A stretch of 64,000 nt of DNA. Origin: Flavobacteriaceae bacterium (lineage in GTDB: Bacteria > Bacteroidota > Bacteroidia > Flavobacteriales > Flavobacteriaceae). The notes beneath the pieces were generated by a model. It was given only the letters and a program-made list of their open reading frames with translations, did no database searches and had not been told where the DNA came from. This document shows, piece after piece, positions 28,614 through 37,727 of the stretch. The position numbers and the translations under genes were made by a program. The DNA is taken from positions 138,345 through 202,344 of the forward strand of contig QXZA01000023.1 in the NCBI GenBank assembly GCA_009886625.1. Reading direction: 5' to 3'. How positions within the stretch are numbered: the first letter of the stretch is position 1; every line of letters starts with the position of its first letter.

Positions 28614-30086
28614 TTAAACGCCTTTTGAATATCTTACAGCTTCCCCTATCAAAGTTGCTGAGGTACATTCTTTTATTTTTACATCAACAAAATCCCCTAT
28701 TTTATATTTCCCTTTAGGAAAAACCACTACCGTATTTTGAGTAGATCGTCCGCTCCATTGGGTGTCCAGTTTTTTTGAAGTTTTTTCAACTAAAACACAT
28801 ACTGTTTTTCCAATATATTCAGCAGTACGAAATTGACTGTGCTCTCTTTGTTTCCCAATGATTTCACTTAATCTTCTTTGTTTAACACGCTGTGGAATAT
28901 CATCTTCAGTTTTTTTTGCAGCTAATGTCCCAGGACGTTCAGAATAGGTATACATATACCCAAAATGATATTTTACATAGTCCATAAGGGTTAAGGTATC
29001 TTGATGATCACTTTCACTCTCTGTAGGAAACCCAGCTATCATGTCTTGAGAAATTGCACAATCAGGGATTATTTTACGAATTGAATCTATAAGCTTGAAG
29101 TATTCCTCGCGCGTGTGTTGACGATTCATCTTTTTTAAGATCGTATTACTTCCAGACTGAACGGGCAAGTGTATGTGTTTGCAAATGTTATCGTATTTTT
29201 TCATCACTTTTAAAACTTCCACAGACATATCCTGCGGATTAGAAGTTGAAAATCGAACCCTTATGTTGGGATAGGACTGGGCAACAAGTCCAAGCAACGT
29301 CTCGAAATTAACAGCTGTTTTTTGTTGAAGTGCACTAGCTTTTTCGAAGTCTTTTTTTAGTCCTCCTCCGTACCACAAGTAGCTATCAACATTTTGTCCT
29401 AAAAGGGTAATTTCTTTATATCCTTTAGAAACAAGATCTGTTATTTCTTCTAATATACTTTTGGGATCTCGACTCCGTTCTCTTCCTCGAGTAAAAGGGA
29501 CAACACAAAAAGTACACATATTGTCACAGCCTCTTGTGATGGAAACAAAAGCAGAGACACCATTTGAATTTAATCGCACAGGAGCAATGTCTCCATAGGT
29601 TTCTTCTTTTGATAAAATCACATTAACAGCTTCTCTATGATTAGCTGCTTCTTTAAGTAAGTTAGGAATGTCTTTGTAAGCATCTGGACCCACAACTAAG
29701 TCCACTATCTTTTCTTCCTCAAGAAATTTATGTTTTAGTCGTTCGGCCATGCATCCCAAAACACCAACGGTCATATCAGATTTATTTCTTTTTAAAGAAT
29801 TAAAATATTCCAAACGTTTACGTACTGTAAGCTCGGCTTTTTCTCTGATGGAACAGGTATTGACTAAAACTAACGATGCTTGATCTAAAGTATCTGTTAT
29901 AGAATACCCTTCTTTATGTAAAATGGAGGCAACAACTTCACTATCAGCAAAATTCATCTGACAGCCGTAACTCTCTATATAAGCTTTCTTATTTGAATTT
30001 TTTCCTTCAGTAACATTTGAAACAATAGTAGTTCCCTCATGTTCTAGAGGGTTTTTTTTCAGCGAATTTATTTCTTTTACCGACAT
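28614..30086 (-). CDS. miaB: tRNA-2-methylthio-N6-dimethylallyladenosine synthase
   Basis: A 490-residue radical-SAM methylthiotransferase that modifies A37 of tRNAs reading UNN codons. The N-terminal UPF0004 domain has cysteines in SYGCQMNFAD, VNTCSIREKA and GCMAER; the radical-SAM cluster is RGCDNMCTFC; a TRAM domain ends the protein. It heads the miaB-sigma54-lptE-secG operon. A Bacteroidota -7 box lies 35 bases upstream of its start. Confidence 0.96.
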   Translation of the reverse strand: MSVKEINSLKKNPLEHEGTTIVSNVTEGKNSNKKAYIESYGCQMNFADSEVVASILHKEGYSITDTLDQASLVLVNTCSIREKAELTVRKRLEYFNSLKRNKSDMTVGVLGCMAERLKHKFLEEEKIVDLVVGPDAYKDIPNLLKEAANHREAVNVILSKEETYGDIAPVRLNSNGVSAFVSITRGCDNMCTFCVVPFTRGRERSRDPKSILEEITDLVSKGYKEITLLGQNVDSYLWYGGGLKKDFEKASALQQKTAVNFETLLGLVAQSYPNIRVRFSTSNPQDMSVEVLKVMKKYDNICKHIHLPVQSGSNTILKKMNRQHTREEYFKLIDSIRKIIPDCAISQDMIAGFPTESESDHQDTLTLMDYVKYHFGYMYTYSERPGTLAAKKTEDDIPQRVKQRRLSEIIGKQREHSQFRTAEYIGKTVCVLVEKTSKKLDTQWSGRSTQNTVVVFPKGKYKIGDFVDVKIKECTSATLIGEAVRYSKGV

Positions 30087-30120
30087 TATGCGTACAGGTT
30101 CTTTTTTAAAAATTTCTTCA

Positions 30121-30128
30121 CAAAATTA
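30121..30128 (-). promoter_or_regulatory. -7 box TAATTTTG upstream of miaB
   Basis: Read on the minus strand, this is TAATTTTG, an exact match to TAnnTTTG, 34 bases before the miaB ATG. A clear TTG -33 element is not visible, so this is a moderate call. Just upstream (30147-30161 area) is a short inverted repeat, TGACA/TGTCA, that could bind a regulator. Confidence 0.45.
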
Positions 30129-30213
30129 CAAAAAAACCAAAGGACATTGACATTTTGTCATGTCTATTACACAGAGAATCTGATATAGTGATTAAAAGGA
30201 GGTTTTTATATTA

Positions 30214-30627
30214 TTAATGAGGGAGTTTTTTCACGAAGAGTCCATATACCCAAGTGCCTATTAAAGCAAAAAAGATCACAACCAAAATCGGAATAAATCC
30301 AGCACCAATTAAAGTAAACATGGGACCAGGACAAGCTCCTGCTAATCCCCAGCCTAAACCAAATAAAGTTCCTCCTAAAATATAACGGGAAACACTTTTT
30401 TCTTTATTGGGAATTTGGATCGTTTCTCCAAATGCTGATTTGAGTTTTAATCTCTTGATCACTTGTATGATTATAACTCCAAAGAATAATGCAGAACCTA
30501 TAATTCCATACATATGAAATGATTTGAATTGAAACATTTCATAAATCCTAAACCAAGAAGCAGCTTCAGATTTGAACATAATAATTCCGAAAAAAATACC
30601 GATAAATAAAAAATAAAGTTGTCTCAT
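30214..30627 (-). CDS. YeeE/YedE family membrane protein, short half
   Basis: A 137-residue protein with four membrane helices and the motif GWGLAGACPGPMFTLIG in the second half, whose cysteine is typical of YeeE/YedE thiosulfate-uptake proteins. It starts 3 bases after the longer YeeE/YedE gene; the pair resembles one full-length transporter split in two. A role in uptake of thiosulfate or a related sulfur species is inferred from the family and from the persulfide-processing enzyme upstream. Confidence 0.85.
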   Translation of the reverse strand: MRQLYFLFIGIFFGIIMFKSEAASWFRIYEMFQFKSFHMYGIIGSALFFGVIIIQVIKRLKLKSAFGETIQIPNKEKSVSRYILGGTLFGLGWGLAGACPGPMFTLIGAGFIPILVVIFFALIGTWVYGLFVKKLPH

Positions 30628-30630
30628 GAT

Positions 30631-31188
30631 TTAAAAGAAATAAGGAAGTAAAAAATGGTTCATTGCTAAGCCGCCTATAAAGAATCCAATTACAGCGTAT
30701 AAGGAAACTAATTGAAGATTACTTAAGCCAGATATAGCATGACCCGAAGTACATCCACCTGCATAACGAGCTCCAAAACCAACTAAAAAGCCGCCCAGCG
30801 AAAGTGTGATAAGGACTTTAGGATTTGAGAGGGCTTGCAAACTGAATAACTCTTCTGGCATATATGCCTCTCCAGCACTTTTTATATTAAACTGATGGAG
30901 TTGATTAATGGTGTCTGGGTGCAGTTGGACTGCAATACTATCTGACAACCAATTAACACCAATCCAACCTCCGATTATGGCGCCAAAAGCAACTAATAAA
31001 TTCCATTGTTGTGTTTTCCAATCAAAATCAAAAAAGCGTGTGCTTTTACCCGCACCGCATATTGTACAAAGCGTTCTTAGGTTTGAGGACATGCCAAAAT
31101 TCTTACCTAAAAAAAGTAATAAAAACATGACAAAAGCGATCAATGGCCCACCAATGTACCAGGGCCAGGGTTTAAAAATCCATTCCAT
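30631..31188 (-). CDS. YeeE/YedE family membrane protein, long half
   Basis: A 185-residue inner-membrane protein with about five hydrophobic segments. The C-terminal motif GARYAGGCTSGHAISGLSN carries the family cysteine that relays thiosulfate sulfur in YeeE. A second cysteine pair occurs near residues 41-44 (LCTICGAG). It is the partner of the short half encoded just downstream and follows the persulfide dioxygenase gene by 21 bases, so all three are likely one operon for reduced-sulfur handling. Confidence 0.87.
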   Translation of the reverse strand: MEWIFKPWPWYIGGPLIAFVMFLLLFLGKNFGMSSNLRTLCTICGAGKSTRFFDFDWKTQQWNLLVAFGAIIGGWIGVNWLSDSIAVQLHPDTINQLHQFNIKSAGEAYMPEELFSLQALSNPKVLITLSLGGFLVGFGARYAGGCTSGHAISGLSNLQLVSLYAVIGFFIGGLAMNHFLLPYFF

Positions 31189-31209
31189 ATAAATTATGAT
31201 TCTAAGTAG

Positions 31210-32619
31210 TTAAATTGTTGATGGACATACATAGTCCGATACTTTCATTTTTCCTTTTTTGATCGCAGTAAATCCACCACGAACATCAATCAAATTATGA
31301 ATCCCACGACTTTTTAAAATAGAAGCAGCAATCATACTTCTGTATCCTCCAGCACAATGAAGATAGAAATGACCCTCAGTCGGGAATTCACTCATATGAT
31401 TATTTAAAAAATCAAGAGGTGTGTTATTTGCGTCGATAAGGTGTTCTGATAAGTATTCCCCAGGTTTTCGGACATCAAAAATGTTCAATTGCTCTTTTTC
31501 AGCTAAAGGTTTGAAGTTTGCGACCTCAATTCCTTCAACAGTATCTAATGTTTTAGCTGCTTTTTTCCAGCTGTTCATCCCACCTTTCAAATAACCCAAT
31601 GTATTGTCAAAACCAACACGAGCTAAACGTGTAACCGTTTCTTCTTCTCTGCCATCAGGGGTTACTAATAGTATCGCTTGATCTACATTTCCGATCATGG
31701 CTCCTACCCATGGGGCAAATCCCCCATCAATGCCTATGAAAATTGATTGAGGAATATGTCCTTTTGTAAAATCATCTTGATGCCTCACATCTAGAACAAT
31801 CGCACCTGTTTCATTAGCAGCAATTTCAAATGCTTCCGGAGATAAGGGTCTTGTTCCTGATTCGATCACTGATTCAATGTCTTCATACCCCTCTTTATTC
31901 ATTTTTACATTCAAAGGAAAATATTGTGGTGGGGGAAGTAAACCGTCAGTTACTTCTTTTGTGAATTCTGCTTTAGTCATGTCTGCTCTTAAGGCATAAT
32001 TTGTTCTTTTTTGGTCTCCTAGAGTTCCAACAGTTTCTTTGCTCAAGTTTTTCCCACAAGCAGAGCCAGCACCATGTGCGGGATAAACTAGAAGGTCATC
32101 AGCCAAAGGCATGATTTTTTTACGAAGACTGTCATAAAGGATCCCTGCAAGATCTTCTTGAGTCATATCGGCTGCTTTTTGTGCTAAATCTGGTCGTCCC
32201 ACATCACCCAAAAACAAAGTATCACCACTAAAAATAGCAATGTCTTTTTTAGAAACATCACTCAATAAATAAGTGGTGCTCTCCATCGTATGACCCGGAG
32301 TATGTAAAACCGTAAGCGTGAGTTCACCTATCTTAAACTCTTGTTGGTCTTTAGCGATCAAAGAATCGAAACCTGTTTTTGCCAAAGGGCCGTAGACTAT
32401 AGTTGCTCCTGTTTCTTTGGCAAGAGTTACATGACCACTTACAAAGTCAGCATGAAAATGAGTTTCAAATATATACTTAATAGTGGCTTTATTTGTTTTT
32501 GCTTTCTCGATGTATGAAGCTACTTCACGAAGAGGATCAATAATTGCAGCTTCTCCATTACTTTCTATATAGTAAGCGCCTTGAGAAAGACAGCCCGTAT
32601 AAATTTGTTCTATGATCAT
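31210..32619 (-). CDS. MBL-fold persulfide dioxygenase-like protein with two rhodanese domains
   Basis: A 469-residue cytoplasmic protein. The N-terminal metallo-beta-lactamase domain (about 1-240) has the iron site THFHADFVSGH, HTPGHTMEST and SGDTLFLGDVGRPDL, as in ETHE1-type persulfide dioxygenases, which oxidise glutathione persulfide to sulfite. Two rhodanese domains follow. The first (about 260-355) lacks a cysteine at the active loop (LLVTPDG). The second (about 370-469) keeps it as Cys422 in LHCAGGYRS. Placed with YeeE/YedE proteins, a SulP transporter and a Crp/Fnr regulator, it is probably the core enzyme of sulfide or thiosulfate detoxification. Confidence 0.88.
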   Translation of the reverse strand: MIIEQIYTGCLSQGAYYIESNGEAAIIDPLREVASYIEKAKTNKATIKYIFETHFHADFVSGHVTLAKETGATIVYGPLAKTGFDSLIAKDQQEFKIGELTLTVLHTPGHTMESTTYLLSDVSKKDIAIFSGDTLFLGDVGRPDLAQKAADMTQEDLAGILYDSLRKKIMPLADDLLVYPAHGAGSACGKNLSKETVGTLGDQKRTNYALRADMTKAEFTKEVTDGLLPPPQYFPLNVKMNKEGYEDIESVIESGTRPLSPEAFEIAANETGAIVLDVRHQDDFTKGHIPQSIFIGIDGGFAPWVGAMIGNVDQAILLVTPDGREEETVTRLARVGFDNTLGYLKGGMNSWKKAAKTLDTVEGIEVANFKPLAEKEQLNIFDVRKPGEYLSEHLIDANNTPLDFLNNHMSEFPTEGHFYLHCAGGYRSMIAASILKSRGIHNLIDVRGGFTAIKKGKMKVSDYVCPSTI

Positions 32620-32663
32620 TTCTTTTTGTTTTTTGTAAAATTAAAGTTTTAAATAGTATCCTA

Positions 32664-32679
32664 TGTCATATTTGTTACA
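32664..32679. promoter_or_regulatory. Crp/Fnr-like half-matched palindrome upstream of the persulfide operon
   Basis: TGTCAT-N4-GTTACA, with a right arm identical to that of the perfect palindrome 1.8 kb away, lies 45-60 bases upstream of the MBL-rhodanese start and ends 8 bases before the sulP stop. The position suits an activator site. Assignment to the Crp/Fnr gene of the same cluster is inference. Confidence 0.45.
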
Positions 32680-32686
32680 CTTGAAT

Positions 32687-34426
32687 TTAAGAATTCGTTT
32701 GACGGCTCAATTTTTTTTGTAGCGCTGTTTTCTTACAGATACCATCAAAACTATCTGTTGCATCACCCGATGTGATAAACAAGTTTTGCTTTTTTAATAC
32801 TTTAATAATATCACTTTTTAATATCACATCTCTAGCCGGACCAATGGCACCAACAAACATAACACGAATCCCCTTCTTTTGAAGTGCTAAGATTAATTCA
32901 GTAAGTTGTTCTGCGGCAGAACTATCTATGTAATTAATTGAACGGCCATTAATTATAAAGCCTTTGATTTTTTCTGGATTTTTGTCAATGGCGTTATGGA
33001 CTAGTTTCTTGAAATATTGAAAATTCCCAAAGAAAAGTTGTGCATCAAAGCGAAGAATTACTAGATCTTCTCTTGGGACTACTTCATCTGGAAAACGGTA
33101 AATATTTTTAAAGTAGTTGGTCTTACCTATTCTTCCTAAAAAAGCGTAATGGGGTTTTGAATTTCGATAAACCAATAAGAGGAGAGAAAGTAAAATTCCT
33201 AATAAAATTCCTTCGGTGATTCCTATAAATAGGGTAAGTAAAAATGTAATTAATAAAACTAAAAATTCGTCTTTGGCACTTTTGTATAAGCGAATGGCAT
33301 AGTTAACATTAATTAAATTAACAACAGCTACTAGAATGATTGCTGCTAAAATTGACTTAGGTAAATAATAAAACCAATCAGTAAAAAAATTTAATACTAC
33401 CGCAATTATTGCAGCTGTAATCAAAGGTGCAACTCCGGTCTTTGCTCCTGCTTGATCGTTCACAGCTGTTCTTGAGAATCCACCTGTAGTTGGGTAGGAT
33501 TGAAATAAGGAACCTACAATGTTTGAGGATCCTAATGCAATTAATTCTTGATTGGAGTCTACTTCGTAATCTTTGTGTTTTTCTTCAATTGCTTTGGCAA
33601 CAGAAATGGCCTCCATGAAAGCTACCAGTGCCAATGTAACTGCAGTAGAAAAAAGAAGTTGAATGTTTTCCCAAGTTACATTAGGTAGGCTAAAAAAAGG
33701 AAGCCCTTCTGGAATCAATCCTACAACCTGTACTCCATTTTCGTTCTGTTTTGTAAAATAAATCCAAGCAATTCCTAAAGTCACAATAAATAGGGATGCT
33801 GGAATTTTTGGATTCCATTTTTTTAGGATTACCAATAAAAGAATACTAACCAGGCCTATGATTAGTGAAGGAAAATGTAAAGGCGTAGCGCTATTAAAAA
33901 ACGACCCAATGACGAGATGAAGTTTATTGCTTTGTGAAATATTAATTCCTAACAAATGTTTTAATTGACTAAATCCTATAATGATTGCTGCTGCTGAGGT
34001 AAAACCACTAATTACAGGTTTTGATAAAAATTTGACAATGAAGCCCATTCTAAAAAGACCTAAAAGAAATTGAATGACTCCCATAAGTAAGGCTAAAAGA
34101 ATAGCCATTTGAATATATTGGTCTGGTGAAACAATAGATAAGGCTCCTAGTCCAGCCGCTACAAGTAAAGAATCCATTGCTACTGGACCAACAGCTAATT
34201 GTCTAGATGTACCTAGAATGGCATAAATGATTTGTGGAGTTAGTGCAGCATAAAGCCCATAAATAGGAGGTAGGCCTGCGATTAGCGCATAAGCCATTCC
34301 TTGAGGGATTAATAAAATCGCTACCGTAACACCCGCTATGAGGTCATCTTTTAAATAGGATCTCTTATAGGAAGGCAACCAATTAAGTATGGGAAAAAAT
34401 TGTTTCAGAATACTTATTTTCAACAA
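32687..34426 (-). CDS. SulP family inorganic anion transporter with STAS domain
   Basis: A 579-residue transporter with about 12-14 membrane segments and a C-terminal STAS domain (about 440-560, with INYIDSSAAEQLTEL). The SulP start region LIPQGMAYALIAGLPPIYGLYAA is intact. Substrate is probably sulfate, bicarbonate or another inorganic anion. It lies between the Crp/Fnr gene and the persulfide enzyme, so export or import of sulfate/sulfite is plausible. A perfect palindrome lies 26 bases upstream of its start. Confidence 0.92.
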   Translation of the reverse strand: MLKISILKQFFPILNWLPSYKRSYLKDDLIAGVTVAILLIPQGMAYALIAGLPPIYGLYAALTPQIIYAILGTSRQLAVGPVAMDSLLVAAGLGALSIVSPDQYIQMAILLALLMGVIQFLLGLFRMGFIVKFLSKPVISGFTSAAAIIIGFSQLKHLLGINISQSNKLHLVIGSFFNSATPLHFPSLIIGLVSILLLVILKKWNPKIPASLFIVTLGIAWIYFTKQNENGVQVVGLIPEGLPFFSLPNVTWENIQLLFSTAVTLALVAFMEAISVAKAIEEKHKDYEVDSNQELIALGSSNIVGSLFQSYPTTGGFSRTAVNDQAGAKTGVAPLITAAIIAVVLNFFTDWFYYLPKSILAAIILVAVVNLINVNYAIRLYKSAKDEFLVLLITFLLTLFIGITEGILLGILLSLLLLVYRNSKPHYAFLGRIGKTNYFKNIYRFPDEVVPREDLVILRFDAQLFFGNFQYFKKLVHNAIDKNPEKIKGFIINGRSINYIDSSAAEQLTELILALQKKGIRVMFVGAIGPARDVILKSDIIKVLKKQNLFITSGDATDSFDGICKKTALQKKLSRQTNS

Positions 34427-34451
34427 AAATACTACAGTTTAACTCAATAAC

Positions 34452-34467
34452 TGTAACATAAGTTACA
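34452..34467. promoter_or_regulatory. Perfect Crp/Fnr-type palindrome upstream of sulP
   Basis: TGTAAC-ATAA-GTTACA is a perfect 6-4-6 inverted repeat, 26-41 bases upstream of the SulP start and overlapping the Crp/Fnr stop codon. Its architecture is that of Crp/Fnr-family binding sites. The regulator encoded immediately upstream is the obvious candidate to bind it; this is inference. Confidence 0.6.
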
Positions 34468-35098
34468 CCGTCTCTTTTTGGGAGGGAATTTGAATGGTAT
34501 TTCTGCCCAGTTTGAGTTTTCCATTTCGCTCCATTTTTTTTAACAGTCTGGAGATAACCACTCTTGACGAATTTAAATCAGTAGCTACTTCTAAATGCGT
34601 AATCTTAAGCGTATTTTTTTTGAGGTAGGTAACTTTATCTAGAAGATATCGCTCCAAGCGTTCATCCAAGTTCAAGAAAGTAAGAGAATCCACAGCTTTC
34701 AGTAATTCAGCCATACGGTTGTGATAATTTTCAAAAATGAAGACACGCCATGTTTTATATTGAGCCAACCAAGGATCCATATAATCTGCTGGAATCATAA
34801 TGAGTGTAGTATCGGCCTCACAGATGGCTCGAATTTCACTTTGTGTGGATTCCATACAGCAATTTAAAGTCATCGCACAAGTATTTCCAAAGTCCACGTG
34901 GTAAAGAAGTAATTCATCTCCGTTATCATCTTCTCTTACGACCTTGATTGCTCCTTCAAGTATAAGGGGTATAAATTTGATCTGTTCTCCAAAATCAATC
35001 AGAATATCTCCAGTTTCTACTTTTCTTGTTGTTCCCACCTTATCGATTTCATTGAGCAAGTTGGCTTCAAAAAAATGTTTTATTGAGTCAAGGTTCAT
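34463..35098 (-). CDS. Crp/Fnr family transcriptional regulator
   Basis: A 211-residue regulator with an N-terminal cyclic-nucleotide-binding-like beta-barrel (about 20-110), a long dimer helix and a C-terminal winged helix-turn-helix (about 165-205, THLEVATDLNSSRVVISRLL). Four cysteines sit in or near the barrel (74, 80, 81 and 93), which could sense redox or reactive sulfur, although no Fnr-type iron-sulfur pattern is present. It lies at the head of the sulfur cluster. Control of that cluster through the two palindromes is a reasoned guess. Confidence 0.9.
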   Translation of the reverse strand: MNLDSIKHFFEANLLNEIDKVGTTRKVETGDILIDFGEQIKFIPLILEGAIKVVREDDNGDELLLYHVDFGNTCAMTLNCCMESTQSEIRAICEADTTLIMIPADYMDPWLAQYKTWRVFIFENYHNRMAELLKAVDSLTFLNLDERLERYLLDKVTYLKKNTLKITHLEVATDLNSSRVVISRLLKKMERNGKLKLGRNTIQIPSQKETV

Positions 35099-35204
35099 AT
35101 TAGGTAAGTTTGAAATGAGTTCATTAACATGCTTTTTTTGATAAAAATAAAATCTCCTTCGAAAGGAAATGAAAGACCAAATTTAAAGAACTGTAATTTA
35201 AAAT

Positions 35205-35236
35205 TTGACAGTTACAAAAAAACTTAACTACTTTTG
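35205..35236 (+). promoter_or_regulatory. topA promoter: TTG-N21-TACTTTTG
   Basis: A TTG at 35205-35207 (inside TTTGACA) and a TACTTTTG at 35229-35236 match the Bacteroidota -33 and -7 elements with a 21-base spacer, within the known 17-23 range. The topA ATG at 35256 follows by 19 bases. This also argues against an upstream translation start inside the promoter. Confidence 0.7.
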
Positions 35237-35255
35237 TTTCCAAACAAAATTAAGC

Positions 35256-37727
35256 ATGGCCAAGAATTTAGTAATAGTAGAGTCACCTGCAAAAGCGAAA
35301 ACCATAGAGAAATTTTTGGGAAAAGACTTTAAAGTAGCTTCAAGTTTTGGCCATATTGCAGACCTTCCATCCAAAGAGCTTGGGGTGAGTCTTGATGGAG
35401 ATTTTACGCCGAAGTACACGGTTAGTAGTGATAAAAAGAAGCTGGTTAATGAATTAAAAAGTTTAGCAAAAAAATCGGAGACAGTTTGGTTAGCAAGTGA
35501 TGAAGATCGAGAGGGAGAGGCGATTGCGTGGCATTTGGCGAATACCTTAGACCTTAACAAGGACAATTCGAAACGTATCGTTTTTTCAGAAATCACGAAA
35601 AAGGCTATTCTAAAAGCAATAGAAACGCCACGTACAATAAATTATGATTTGGTAAACGCCCAACAAGCAAGAAGAATTTTAGATCGCTTGGTGGGATACG
35701 AGCTTTCCCCTGTTTTATGGCGTAAGGTAAAAGGTGGACTTTCTGCAGGAAGAGTTCAATCGGTGGCGGTTCGATTAATTGTGGAACAAGAGCGTGCTAT
35801 CAGAAATTACACACCTGAACAGAGTTATAAAACGCAAGCCTTATTTATTACACAATCTCAAAAACAAATTCCAACTCAATTAATTAAAGCATTCAATGAT
35901 AGTGAAGGAGCAAATGCTTTTCTTCAACAAAATATTAATGCAGAATTTAAAGTAAGTGACATAAAAAAGAAGCCTGCTAAAAAAAGCCCAGCAGCTCCTT
36001 TTACAACCTCAACATTACAGCAGGAAGCGTCTAGAAAATTATATTTTTCAGTAAGTAAAACTATGACAATGGCCCAACGTCTATATGAGGCAGGTCATAT
36101 TACTTATATGAGAACGGACAGTGTAAACCTGTCACAAGAAGCGCAAAAAAATATTGCATCTCAGATTAATTCAGCCTACGGAAAGGAATACCTGAAACCA
36201 AGAAATTACAAAACAAAAAATAAAGGAGCTCAAGAGGCACATGAAGCCATTCGCCCTACTGATTTTTCTAAATCTAAATTAAATATAGATCATGATCAGG
36301 CGCGCTTGTATGAACTCATATGGAGAAGAACAGTAGCCTCTCAAATGAGCGATGCTCTATTGGAACGAACTCAAGTAATTGTTGAGTCCAACACTCACAA
36401 GGAATTTTTTACTGGTAAAGGAGAGGTAATTACTTTTGATGGTTTTTTAAAACTATACCTTGAAGGAGTGGATGACGATGATGATGAGGTAAACGGAATG
36501 CTTCCAAAAGTTACTGTAGGCGAGACGCTTAATCTGAAAAGGATGACTGCCACTCAGCGTTTTACACGCCCTCCATATCGTTATTCTGAAGCTTCTTTAG
36601 TAAAGAAAATGGAAGAGTTAGGGATAGGGAGGCCTTCTACCTATGCGCCAACAATTTCTACAGTACAAAACAGAAAATATGTTGAAAAGGGATCTTCCGA
36701 GGGAGAATCGCGTGTATATCAACAGTTTATTTTAGAGCAAAATACAATCAAAGAAGAGCAACTTACTGAAATGGTGGGTGCAGATAAAGGGAAGTTGATT
36801 CCTACCGATATTGGTATGATTGTAAATGATTTTTTGGTGGACAACTTCAAGAGTGTATTGGATTTTAATTTTACTGCACAAGTAGAACAGAGTTTCGATG
36901 ATATTGCAAGTGGAAACAAAAATTGGACTGAAATGTTGAAGTCTTTTTACGATCAGTTTCATCCAACGGTAGAAGACGTAAAAGAAAATGCTCAACGTGA
37001 ATCTGGAGAACGAGTTCTGGGAGTAGACCCAGGTACAGGCAGATCAGTAAAAGTTCGTCTAGGAAAATTTGGCCCTATGGCACAAATAGGCGATCCGGAT
37101 GATGATGAAAAACCAATTTATGCAAGTTTAGGTCCTAATCAGCAGCTGGAAAGTATTACTTATGAAGAGGTAATGCAGCTTTTTGAAATGCCAAAAACCT
37201 TGGGAGAATTTGAAAACCTTGAGATTGTAGTAAACAACGGACGTTTTGGTCCTTATGTAAAACACAATGATGTTTTTATTTCTCTTCCCAAAGGCATGTT
37301 AGCTACAGAAGTTGATTTAGAAACTGCCGTTACGATAATAAAAGAAAAGCAAATTGCAGATGCACCAATATACACATTCAATGAATTACCTGTGACCAAA
37401 GGGGTAGGACGCTTTGGACCCTTCTTAAAGTGGAGCGGGATGTTTATAAATGTGAATAAAAAGTATGACTTTGATAATTTAACAGATCAAGATATCGTCA
37501 CACTTATTGAAGAAAAAATTCAAAAAGAAAAGGATAAATTAATCCACGACTGGACTGAGGCTGGAATTAGAGTAGAAAAAGCACGCTGGGGAAGACATCA
37601 TATCATTAGAGGAAAACAAAAAGTTGAAATTGGAAAAGATATTGATGCAACAAAACTGACCATAGAAGCTGCTGAAAAGTATCTAGGGAAACCCAAAGCA
37701 AAGAAAAAAAAGGCTAAGAAAGGATGA
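35256..37727 (+). CDS. topA: DNA topoisomerase I
   Basis: An 823-residue type IA topoisomerase that relaxes negative supercoils. The N-terminal Toprim domain begins LVIVESPAKAKTIEKFLG and has the acidic ASDEDREGEAIAWH motif; the active-site tyrosine is Tyr284 in ITYMRTDSVNLS. Several topoisomerase C-terminal repeats follow (GRFGPYVKH, GRFGPFLKW) without zinc-finger cysteines, and a lysine-rich tail ends the protein. The ATG at 35256 is chosen because the Toprim motif starts right after it and the promoter lies just upstream. Confidence 0.97.
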   Translation: MAKNLVIVESPAKAKTIEKFLGKDFKVASSFGHIADLPSKELGVSLDGDFTPKYTVSSDKKKLVNELKSLAKKSETVWLASDEDREGEAIAWHLANTLDLNKDNSKRIVFSEITKKAILKAIETPRTINYDLVNAQQARRILDRLVGYELSPVLWRKVKGGLSAGRVQSVAVRLIVEQERAIRNYTPEQSYKTQALFITQSQKQIPTQLIKAFNDSEGANAFLQQNINAEFKVSDIKKKPAKKSPAAPFTTSTLQQEASRKLYFSVSKTMTMAQRLYEAGHITYMRTDSVNLSQEAQKNIASQINSAYGKEYLKPRNYKTKNKGAQEAHEAIRPTDFSKSKLNIDHDQARLYELIWRRTVASQMSDALLERTQVIVESNTHKEFFTGKGEVITFDGFLKLYLEGVDDDDDEVNGMLPKVTVGETLNLKRMTATQRFTRPPYRYSEASLVKKMEELGIGRPSTYAPTISTVQNRKYVEKGSSEGESRVYQQFILEQNTIKEEQLTEMVGADKGKLIPTDIGMIVNDFLVDNFKSVLDFNFTAQVEQSFDDIASGNKNWTEMLKSFYDQFHPTVEDVKENAQRESGERVLGVDPGTGRSVKVRLGKFGPMAQIGDPDDDEKPIYASLGPNQQLESITYEEVMQLFEMPKTLGEFENLEIVVNNGRFGPYVKHNDVFISLPKGMLATEVDLETAVTIIKEKQIADAPIYTFNELPVTKGVGRFGPFLKWSGMFINVNKKYDFDNLTDQDIVTLIEEKIQKEKDKLIHDWTEAGIRVEKARWGRHHIIRGKQKVEIGKDIDATKLTIEAAEKYLGKPKAKKKKAKKG

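Noticed and set aside
35205-35255. N-terminal extension of topA
   Set aside because: It would start with TTG inside the promoter -33 element, and the Toprim motif begins directly after the ATG at 35256.
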